A stretch of 6,414 nt of DNA from positions 1 through 6,414 of the forward strand of contig NBLI01000137.1 of assembly GCA_002084535.1 (NCBI GenBank), in the 5' to 3' direction. Under the pieces are notes generated by a model. That model was not told the origin of the DNA. It made no database searches and worked only from the letters and a program-made list of their open reading frames with translations. Below are positions 1 to 5,920 of the stretch, piece by piece. Positions within the stretch are counted from its first letter, which is position 1, and each line of letters starts with the position of its first letter. This stretch comes from Candidatus Zhuqueibacterota bacterium 4572_119 (GTDB lineage: Bacteria > Zhuqueibacterota > Zhuqueibacteria > Thermofontimicrobiales > Thermofontimicrobiaceae). Made by a program: the position numbers and the translations under genes.

Positions 1-417
1 ACCAATCGATTGCGTTTCATCAACGGTAAACGGGCGTAAATATCCCTGCGCTTTCAGGTCTGCCATTTCCGATAAAAATTCCATCATCGAGGGATCTCGC
101 AAATATTGTAAAAATATTTCTTCCATTTGTTCAACTTCAGGGATGAAATATTGCTGTGAACTGCTTAAATTGTATGAGATACCACGCTTGAAACGATTTA
201 AATTTTTTCTTAAATTTAGAAAATTAACTTCGACTTTCCCCGTTTCATTTTTTTTAGCAAAGAACCGAATTCCCTCAAACGTAAGACACAATCCATAATG
301 AATCGACCGGGAAACGGCAAAAACTTTATCGTCAGAACCAGCAATATTAAATGTTTTGTCTTTAAGCAAATAACGCATCTGTTTTGTCGCCCATTTAATC
401 CCTTCAAAACCTGCCAT
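1..417 (-). CDS. Unrecognised protein, N-terminal 139 codons (runs off left edge)
   Basis: An open minus-strand frame begins at an ATG (417-415) and continues without a stop to the first base of the window, giving 139 codons of an incomplete protein. The start is supported by a GGAGGA Shine-Dalgarno sequence (complement of 423-428) with 5-6 bases to the ATG. The protein begins MAGFEGIKWATKQMRYLLKD. It has no signal peptide or obvious membrane segment, so it is probably cytoplasmic. A basic stretch (residues about 74-84, LNLRKNLNRFKRG) is followed by an acidic, likely helical stretch (about 97-121, with EVEQMEEIF). I see no catalytic or metal-binding motif and do not recognise the family. An AT-rich leader with TATAAA (complement of 441-446) could be a -10 box, but no good -35 sits at the right distance. 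The call as a real gene rests on the long open frame, the ribosome site and ordinary amino-acid composition. Confidence 0.72.
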   Translation of the reverse strand, partial: MAGFEGIKWATKQMRYLLKDKTFNIAGSDDKVFAVSRSIHYGLCLTFEGIRFFAKKNETGKVEVNFLNLRKNLNRFKRGISYNLSSSQQYFIPEVEQMEEIFLQYLRDPSMMEFLSEMADLKAQGYLRPFTVDETQSIG

Positions 418-510
418 ATTATTCCTCCAAGTTGTATTTTTTTATATTTCGTTTTTCGACTGAAAAAAACAAACTTAAACAGGGTAAAGTAAAAAAGAAT
501 AGAACACTGA

Positions 511-580
511 TATCACGGATGACACAGATTTAGGCAGTTAAAAAACTGTAAAAATCAGCGCGATCCGTGTCAGCCGTCCT
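511..580. repeat. Imperfect inverted repeat, possible dispersed intergenic element
   Basis: The left arm CGGATGACACAGATT (516-530) matches the reverse complement of 562-576 (CGGCTGACACGGATC) at 12 of 15 positions. Nested inside is a perfect 5-bp stem, CAGTT (535-539) with AACTG (544-548) around an AAAA loop, and GATTT (527-531) can also pair with AAATC (552-556). Arms built on GGATGACACGGATT-like words are typical of short dispersed intergenic repeats seen in many environmental bacteria, but no second copy lies in this window. It sits downstream of the metallopeptidase gene and upstream of the 1-417 gene. It could fold in RNA and act as a terminator or attenuator, but no U-run follows the stem on the minus strand, so a classical intrinsic terminator is not supported. 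Confidence 0.55.
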
Positions 581-619
581 ATAAGACATTTACATTTTAG
601 CATTAATAATGAATATTAA

Positions 620-2662
620 TCACCTCAGCTTTTTCACCGCCAGTTCAGCAGCGCTAATCAACGGCGCTGTGGAAATGCCTTCACCAACCGCGGCATTCAT
701 CCAGGCATCCGGGGTAATGGAACCCAGTTTGCACATGCGTTCCATCTCCGTACCCAGATTTTTATCTTTAAGATATTGTTCGATTTGAAAAGAAATGATA
801 TGACCCAATGAATAATCCGGTGTGTATAAAGCCACATCAATGATGTGCGAATAAATGGACAGTAAAATCTGGTCTTCCATTCCCAACACCGGTGCAAAAA
901 ACTCATTCCACACGTCTTTAGCTATTTGAATTGTCGCCTGTTTCAGTTGTTCCGGGGTTGCTTTTGGATGTTCATACATCCACCGCCAAATGCGCATATC
1001 GACAATTCCCACACCCGCGATTTCAAAAGTCCCCCAAAACGTATCCAGAGCTTTCATGTGTTCAGCCATTGGATCTTCTTTTTTCAAACCAAGTAAACTT
1101 AAATCACGCCCTTGAAAAACAAAAGCAAATCCCTCTGTAAAAGCAGTATTAGGTACACCTTCCAACAAAACATAATCCATTCCATTCAAGGATAAAACCT
1201 GCTCAACATTATGCCCAAGTTCATGAACAGCGATATTATATCCTTTATATTTCATCCCTGTTTCAGGGATACGAGTGCGCAAATGAGCATTGTCTTCCCT
1301 GCGGGCGGCGCCCATGGCGTGTCCGGCTCCTCTCGATGGATCAACCACAATTTTCGAGCCCAGAAATTTTGCTTTTTCCGGCGTAAACCCGAGGTTACGC
1401 AAAATGTAGGGAATATCTTTCTGGAAGTTCTCAACATTGGGATAACGCTTCCCGACGATTTCATCCAGTATTTGTTCGTCGTAAGCGCCACGCGGTTTGA
1501 ATCCATTATACCAAACATCAAACGGTTCCAGTTCCCTGCCAAGCCTTTTTTTAATCAATCCGGCGACATCCTTTGCCACATTTGCCGACAAAATTTCAGT
1601 GAGCAATTCTTCAAACTGTTGTTCCGGGATTTCGCGTGTTTCCTGGAATTTTCTGTCAATATAAGTTGCCAGATTTGAATACGGATCAGCCTTTGTTTGA
1701 GCCTGGAAAATATTTAATAAGTGTTCATAACGGGTATTGGGTTCTGCGGCATCGCTTATTTTTTCATTATTTAAGTTGGTAACCGTGTTGCTTTCCGGGT
1801 CCCAATCGACCTCTGGATTATCGATGACGACTTCAGGAATGGTTTGATTAATAATGTGTTCCATTACATTTTTAATCATTTTTTGCCTTTCTAACCCTTC
1901 TGGGTTCGCGTATTGGGCTTTTAATTCATCCCGCAGTCCCCAGTGAGTGATCAGCCTTAAGCCTTCAGGGAAGAGCCTGTCTCCATCGGGTGTTCGCAGA
2001 TGGTGCATGTGAATATTATAATTACTGATATAATTATCTGCCGCCACCATGGCTTCAGATATTCCCTGTAACACATGCGAGGGAATCCTGGTACTGAATC
2101 GCTGCACCAGCCTTGCTTTTGCCCAATCTTCCCTTGACCATTCGGATCCAAATTCGAGCCGTTCTTTCAGTGAAAAATGTGGGAAATTTAAAAGCGCCGC
2201 AAAAGCGATCTTATTTTTAAACAGATCATCGCCCACATGAGCGAATGGATCGTAATTGGCAAATAGCATGTCCACGGGAAGTATCTGTCCAATTTCCAAT
2301 TGCACCGGCTCTTGCAAGGTACGCAGCATTTCCAGATTGAGCCCGTTGATTTGCTCCAGATTTTTATCAAAGCGTAAAAATGTTTGATTTAATACTTCTT
2401 CATCGGTAATAAAATTAGCTTCACAAAATGAGGCAAAATCTTCCGCGGTTCCGTCCTCTTTAGTCCAGAGGTCCGCAGCCTGGGCAACACCAGTTTCGAT
2501 TCTGTCAGCAAATTCATCACCAAATTTTTCTTTTAAGCTGGCAATTACTTTGTTAGTTTTTAACCACGATTTTGACATATTCTGTCCACCTTTCTGACAT
2601 GCAGAAAAAATAAGACCGATAATAGAAATAAATAAAAAAGATTTGACTAATGTTTGTTTCAT
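620..2662 (-). CDS. Lipoprotein gluzincin zinc metallopeptidase (M3/M32-like, HELGH)
   Basis: This is probably a membrane-anchored zinc peptidase of 680 residues. The first 22 residues (MKQTLVKSF...IFSAC) form a lipoprotein signal with the lipidated cysteine at 22. The zinc-binding HELGH motif is at 480-484, with E481 as the catalytic base. The likely third ligand is E510 in the phrase AFTEGFAFVF, 29 residues after E481, close to the spacing in M3 oligopeptidases. A late motif, YTPDYSLGHIISFQ (613-626), resembles the substrate-contacting Tyr/Leu-Gly segment near the C-terminus of M32 and M3 enzymes. The typical M32 HESQS motif is absent, so I do not assign either family firmly. The large N-terminal half is mostly helical-looking, as in M3/M32 folds. 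An ATG four codons upstream (2674) is in frame, but the GGAGG lies inside those codons, five bases before the 2662 ATG, so 2662 is preferred. The gene ends in TGA at 622-620. The substrate is unknown; peptides outside or in the periplasm are likely. Confidence 0.88.
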   Translation of the reverse strand: MKQTLVKSFLFISIIGLIFSACQKGGQNMSKSWLKTNKVIASLKEKFGDEFADRIETGVAQAADLWTKEDGTAEDFASFCEANFITDEEVLNQTFLRFDKNLEQINGLNLEMLRTLQEPVQLEIGQILPVDMLFANYDPFAHVGDDLFKNKIAFAALLNFPHFSLKERLEFGSEWSREDWAKARLVQRFSTRIPSHVLQGISEAMVAADNYISNYNIHMHHLRTPDGDRLFPEGLRLITHWGLRDELKAQYANPEGLERQKMIKNVMEHIINQTIPEVVIDNPEVDWDPESNTVTNLNNEKISDAAEPNTRYEHLLNIFQAQTKADPYSNLATYIDRKFQETREIPEQQFEELLTEILSANVAKDVAGLIKKRLGRELEPFDVWYNGFKPRGAYDEQILDEIVGKRYPNVENFQKDIPYILRNLGFTPEKAKFLGSKIVVDPSRGAGHAMGAARREDNAHLRTRIPETGMKYKGYNIAVHELGHNVEQVLSLNGMDYVLLEGVPNTAFTEGFAFVFQGRDLSLLGLKKEDPMAEHMKALDTFWGTFEIAGVGIVDMRIWRWMYEHPKATPEQLKQATIQIAKDVWNEFFAPVLGMEDQILLSIYSHIIDVALYTPDYSLGHIISFQIEQYLKDKNLGTEMERMCKLGSITPDAWMNAAVGEGISTAPLISAAELAVKKLR

Positions 2663-2667
2663 TTTTT

Positions 2668-2672
2668 CCTCC
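2668..2672 (-). promoter_or_regulatory. Shine-Dalgarno that decides the metallopeptidase start
   Basis: GGAGG on the minus strand lies five adenines upstream of the ATG at 2662-2660. It falls within codons 1-3 of the longer in-frame reading from the ATG at 2674, which itself has no purine-rich site before it. This favours the shorter protein, which also begins directly with a normal lipoprotein signal (MKQTLVKS). Confidence 0.8.
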
Positions 2673-2720
2673 ATGAAATTTTTCTCAATAATGAAATTGT
2701 ATATTTGCTCCTCTTTTTAA

Positions 2721-2734
2721 AAGGCTTACGCCTT
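2721..2734 (-). other. Small hairpin in the metallopeptidase leader
   Basis: On the minus strand AAGGC-GTAA-GCCTT forms a 5-bp stem closed by a GTAA loop, which is of the stable GNRA type in RNA, followed by TTTT. It lies about 60 bases upstream of the start codon. It may be a weak leader structure or part of a small intergenic repeat. A TATACA hexamer (complement of 2698-2703) between it and the gene could be a -10 box, but I find no matching -35, so no promoter is called. Confidence 0.3.
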
Positions 2735-2779
2735 AACTCTAAAACAACAAGGAATTAAGCTGTGGGGCTTTTATTTTTT

Positions 2780-2914
2780 CACATATGAGTCCATTCTAAA
2801 AACCAGGTATTTTAAGATTTTTCATAAATTATGGTGCTATAACTTCAATATAAACAGTTTTTGTTTTGATTAAAAAATACCTGGTTTTTACCTTTTTAGA
2901 GTTGACTCACATAT
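2780..2914. repeat. MITE-like element with terminal inverted repeats and a direct-repeat flank
   Basis: A perfect 17-bp inverted repeat, TAAAAACCAGGTATTTT at 2797-2813 and its complement at 2874-2890, is nested in longer imperfect arms that end in GAGTC (2787-2791) and GACTC (2904-2908). TCTAAA also matches in both arms, and the right arm carries eight extra bases. Just outside these ends ACATAT occurs on both sides (2781-2786 and 2909-2914; CACATAT if one more base is counted). This is the layout of a small non-autonomous transposable element of about 122 bp with a 6-bp target duplication. The 60-bp core is AT-rich and non-coding. It lies 18 bp beyond the stop codon of the S9 peptidase gene, so in RNA its hairpin could also act as a 3' stabiliser or terminator. 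Confidence 0.6.
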
Positions 2915-2932
2915 TATTAGAAAAAAGTAAGT

Positions 2933-5629
2933 TCACTCCCGCAACACCACCCGAAATCCCACATACTCCATCCGCGGCGGCCTATATTCAGCCTTTTCAT
3001 CCAACGGAGTCACCGCGGAACCACCCAAAATTTCTCCTTCCCCATTTTCGCTGACACACCATTCCGCAACGTTGCCACCGATGTCAAAAATTAGCAGCTC
3101 CTCTGAAATAGGTTTTCGCGCGCCGACTTCTGTCAACAGCAATCCGCTCAATTCCAATTCCGCGATTTTCGGATCCAGCTCCGCCGCCTCGTCCGGAGTG
3201 ACAGCATAACCTGCCCAGTAATCGAGGGTGTTTTCATACTTGAAATTTGATTTATTTTTTTTCACCAACATTTGCATCTCTTCTTTTGTTGGTAAATCAT
3301 AGTTTTTCCCGGTCACGTTGGAAAGCCAGCGGCAGTAGGATTTTGCTTCCCCAAAACTGATTCGATTAACAGGAAAATTTTCGGCGCCATAGGGATAAGT
3401 CCGATAGTGGTTGTAAACCATAAACTGAGCCCGCGTAACTTCAAAAGCCCCAATCTTGAGATTTTCATTGACCTTAATTACTTCGGGAACAAGAAAGCCC
3501 TTTTCTTTAACACCGAAATATCCAGTAATTTTCGACATTTTTCTTTTGGCAAATTCCAGCGCCAGTGGCGAATCCTTCTTAAACGATTCGTTCGGCTTTT
3601 CAAAAGTTTCGAACAAATATTTATCAAACCAGGCAAGCTCTTCTTCCATTTTGCGCCGTTGGTGAGACAGCTTGCGAAAGCCATGCGGCTCTCCGGGAAA
3701 TAGTAAAAAACGCACCGGCGCTTTACCGATTTGCTGCAAGGCGCGGTAATGTTCCCAACCCTGCTGCGTGGGAACGTTCGTGTCATTGGTGCCGAAAAAT
3801 ATGATCGTTGGCGTGGTTACTTTTTCCATTTTAAACAAGGGAGATTTTTTAATGTAGTGATTCAAACGCTTCCAGGGCGGACCGCCAAAATAGGCGTTGT
3901 CAAACCCAGCGCCAAAAGCGCAATTCCCGTAATCACTGGTCCAGTTCACATCACCGGCGCCGGGCGCGCAAACTTTAAAGCGGTCGGTTTCAATCACGCA
4001 GGCAATGGCAAGAATGGCGCCGTTGCTCCAGCCCATGATCCCCAATTTATCGGCGTCGACCAATCCCTTATTTATCAAAAAATCCACGCCGTTCAAAATA
4101 TCCGGTACTTCGTATTCGTAATAATGCTTTTTAATCGACTCCACCCATTTCAGCCCGTAATTACCACTGCCGTGATAATTGACCTTCAACACAAAGCACC
4201 CTTTACTCGCCAGCAGATTGGGATAATTTGACCAACGCTCGCTAAAACGGTCTATATCAGCGCCGGCTGGACCGCCATGAATCACACACATGAGCGGATA
4301 TTTTTTTCCTTCGTTGTATTCATTCGGATAATACAAAATGCCATCAACCAAATCGCCTTTGGCTCCCTTCCAGCTTATCACTTCTGATTTGGCGATTTTT
4401 TTCTTCTGTAAATATTTGTTTATCTCAATTATAGTTTTCTGATGTGTAATTTTGTTTCCTTCGATAAAACCCGTTTTAATAACCGGCGGCAAACTCGCTG
4501 TGGAATAAGTAAATAAAACAATATCGCCCTTTTTATTGACCGCGTTCACAAAAATATTTTTTCCGTTTGTATCATTCAGAAAAGTACGCTGCCACGTTGT
4601 TCCGGTTTTTTTAAAAAATGCCAGCTTATTCACCGTGCCATTTGCCAGCGAAACAAGCAGCCCTTCTTTTGTTATCTGATAGCCGAAAAACCCAAGGTGC
4701 CACTTCCATTCGAGCGGGACTTGTTGATATTTTTTTGTTTCGATATCAAAATAATAAAGCGTCCGGACACTGACATAATCATCATCAGGATCACTGGAAA
4801 TCGGCTGTGAACAATAAAAACCAGAGCTCTCCAAATCCCAGACAAAAGAAGACGGTTTCATATTCTTCTTTGTGAAAATCTCCTGGCGCGTATTTTCCAG
4901 CAAATTGTATAAAAATTGTTTCGGTGGGATTTTGTGATCGTAAGGATAGTGCACATTTTGGCTTTCACTGCTGACCACCCATTTGCTGTCCGGCGAAAGG
5001 GAAAATTCCGAAATTTTCCCGGAATTAACAGTAAGCCGTTCGACTTCCTTTGTTTTAATATTGACCTGAAACAGCCTGACCGCCCAATAATGTTCCTGGT
5101 CTCCTACGACACGGGCGTCATCTTTTTTTTTCTTTAATTCATTTTCAAAATTAGTCGGATTTTCCCGTGCGGTAAAAATGATGTTATTCGCGCAGCGCCA
5201 TTGAAACGACTGAACACCATTTTTTAACTTAGTCAAAGCCCAGGGTTCCCCACCTAAAGAATTCATCAGCCAAATTTGCGCGCCCTTCTCTTTTTCCCGA
5301 GAAGAGAGAAAAGCGATATATTTTCCATCGGGTGAAAATTTCGGATTACGGTCATTATATTTACCGCGCGTTAATTGGACTTGAAAGCTATCAATTAGCG
5401 ACGACAAATAAATGTCACCAACTTTGACATTTTGTTCTTTATCCGGGCGGGTCTTTACCCAGACAACTTTTTTGCCGCACCGACTAATATCAAAACTGCC
5501 GGCTGTTTCCTGGTTCAGAACGTCATCGATTGTCCAGGTTGTCGTCTCTTTATCAGCTTCAATTGAAAAGGCGCACAAAGAAGAAAAAATAATAAATAAA
5601 CACAAAATGAGGGTTTTGACTTTGACCAT
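2933..5629 (-). CDS. Secreted S9-family prolyl oligopeptidase-like serine peptidase with C-terminal FGE-sulfatase (SUMF1-like) domain
   Basis: This exported 898-residue serine peptidase probably cleaves peptides in the periplasm or outside the cell. Residues 1-22 are a Sec signal peptide ending near SSLCAFS. Residues about 30-400 are a beta-propeller with WD40/TolB-like blades (NPKFSPDGKYIAFLSSR at 95-111, LSPDSKWVV at 211-219). Residues about 415-675 are the alpha/beta-hydrolase: HGGP at 451-454 (oxyanion region), nucleophile S535 in GWSNG (533-537), D616 in GTNDTNVP and H649 in PGEPHG complete the triad. This resembles the S9C/acylaminoacyl-peptidase-like branch. After a linker, residues about 715-898 match FGE-sulfatase proteins: EVTRAQF (730-736), PVNRISFGEAKSYCRWLS (753-770), GGNVAEW (851-857) and the terminal GFRVV (891-895). 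The domain is short, lacks the usual opening PGG-F-MG segment, and has no cysteines between the GGS and GFR motifs, so formylglycine-generating activity is unlikely; a binding role is more plausible. The start has GGAGG with a 6-base spacer (5636-5640). The stop is TGA at 2935-2933. Confidence 0.95.
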   Translation of the reverse strand: MVKVKTLILCLFIIFSSLCAFSIEADKETTTWTIDDVLNQETAGSFDISRCGKKVVWVKTRPDKEQNVKVGDIYLSSLIDSFQVQLTRGKYNDRNPKFSPDGKYIAFLSSREKEKGAQIWLMNSLGGEPWALTKLKNGVQSFQWRCANNIIFTARENPTNFENELKKKKDDARVVGDQEHYWAVRLFQVNIKTKEVERLTVNSGKISEFSLSPDSKWVVSSESQNVHYPYDHKIPPKQFLYNLLENTRQEIFTKKNMKPSSFVWDLESSGFYCSQPISSDPDDDYVSVRTLYYFDIETKKYQQVPLEWKWHLGFFGYQITKEGLLVSLANGTVNKLAFFKKTGTTWQRTFLNDTNGKNIFVNAVNKKGDIVLFTYSTASLPPVIKTGFIEGNKITHQKTIIEINKYLQKKKIAKSEVISWKGAKGDLVDGILYYPNEYNEGKKYPLMCVIHGGPAGADIDRFSERWSNYPNLLASKGCFVLKVNYHGSGNYGLKWVESIKKHYYEYEVPDILNGVDFLINKGLVDADKLGIMGWSNGAILAIACVIETDRFKVCAPGAGDVNWTSDYGNCAFGAGFDNAYFGGPPWKRLNHYIKKSPLFKMEKVTTPTIIFFGTNDTNVPTQQGWEHYRALQQIGKAPVRFLLFPGEPHGFRKLSHQRRKMEEELAWFDKYLFETFEKPNESFKKDSPLALEFAKRKMSKITGYFGVKEKGFLVPEVIKVNENLKIGAFEVTRAQFMVYNHYRTYPYGAENFPVNRISFGEAKSYCRWLSNVTGKNYDLPTKEEMQMLVKKNKSNFKYENTLDYWAGYAVTPDEAAELDPKIAELELSGLLLTEVGARKPISEELLIFDIGGNVAEWCVSENGEGEILGGSAVTPLDEKAEYRPPRMEYVGFRVVLRE

Positions 5630-5672
5630 TATTCACCTCCATACATTGCCTTTATTTGAGCAACAAAACACA

Positions 5673-5769
5673 GTCATTTCGAATCCCCGAAGGGGTGAGA
5701 AATCTGGATTGAAGTGCTACCATAGATTTCTCGTCTCACCCCGCATTCGCGTGGTTCACTCGAAATGAC
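5673..5769. repeat. Dispersed-type inverted repeat element in the divergent intergenic region
   Basis: The ends are perfect 10-bp inverted repeats, GTCATTTCGA (5673-5682) and TCGAAATGAC (5760-5769). Two further blocks pair in the same order: GGGGTGAG (5692-5699) with CTCACCCC (5735-5742), and AGAAATCT (5698-5705) with AGATTTCT (5724-5731). The right arm has extra bases between the blocks. The left arm also holds its own CCCC-GAA-GGGG hairpin (5685-5695). The word order GTCATTTCGA...GTGAG...AGAAATCT is a pattern I associate with short palindromic intergenic repeats scattered in several bacterial phyla; that is recollection, not a search. Only three bases (ACA) repeat at the flanks, so a target duplication is doubtful. 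It starts 43 bases upstream of the S9 peptidase start codon, so that gene's promoter must lie in the short remaining gap or within the repeat. Confidence 0.75.
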
Positions 5770-5810
5770 ACATAGAGTAATTCGCTTTTACAGACTGTCC
5801 ACGTAATTTG

Positions 5811-5824
5811 AAAAATCGATTTTT
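5811..5824. promoter_or_regulatory. Perfect 14-bp palindrome, possible operator
   Basis: AAAAATCGATTTTT reads the same on both strands, with no central loop. It lies about 97 bp upstream of the dcd start and about 180 bp upstream of the divergent S9 peptidase start, so a dimeric regulator could bind there. In AT-rich intergenic DNA such a site can also arise by chance, and no second copy is seen in the window. Confidence 0.25.
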
Positions 5825-5842
5825 TAGTTGTTCACGGGCAGC

Positions 5843-5872
5843 TTGTGAAACCATTGCATTCCAAATTATATT
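5843..5872 (+). promoter_or_regulatory. Possible sigma-70-type promoter for dcd
   Basis: TTGTGA (5843-5848) and TATATT (5867-5872) match the -35 and -10 hexamers at 4 of 6 and 5 of 6 positions, with an 18-base spacer. Transcription would start near 5879, leaving a leader of about 42 bases that includes the ribosome site at 5912-5916. TTCAC (5831-5835) and GTGAA (5845-5849) form a small inverted repeat overlapping the -35 box. The TATAAA at 5901 is too close to the ribosome site to serve as a -10 box. The call rests on sequence match alone. Confidence 0.3.
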
Positions 5873-5920
5873 TATCGAGTTTTTTACAAAAAAAAGTAAT
5901 TATAAAATATTGGAGGTAGA

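Noticed and set aside
216..407. Minus-strand 63-codon frame near the left end
   Set aside because: It overlaps in another frame the longer open frame that starts at 417 with a proper ribosome site, so it is treated as a shadow.
602..620. Inverted repeat ATTAATA-ATGAA-TATTAAT at the stop of the metallopeptidase gene as a terminator
   Set aside because: The 7-bp stem has only A-T pairs and no following U-run on the minus strand, so it would be too weak for an intrinsic terminator.
931..1678. Plus-strand open frames of 69 and 155 codons opposite the metallopeptidase
   Set aside because: They lie antisense to a well-supported gene, have no ribosome site and encode low-quality sequence; they are shadows of the real frame.
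2866..3054. Plus-strand 62-codon frame across the end of the MITE-like element
   Set aside because: It begins inside the inverted repeat and then runs antisense to the C-terminus of the S9 peptidase gene; there is no ribosome site and no transposase-like motif.
3731..4231. Plus-strand open frame of 166 codons opposite the S9 peptidase catalytic domain
   Set aside because: It overlaps the Ser535 region of a clear gene on the other strand, has no recognisable domain and no Shine-Dalgarno; it is best explained as an antisense shadow.
5412..5768. Plus-strand open frame of 118 codons across the S9 start and the repeat
   Set aside because: It runs antisense through the signal peptide of the S9 gene and then through the palindromic repeat, with no ribosome site; not a plausible gene.
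5901..5906. TATAAA just upstream of dcd as its -10 box
   Set aside because: Transcription would start at about the ribosome site, leaving no functional Shine-Dalgarno, and there is no -35 at the right distance.
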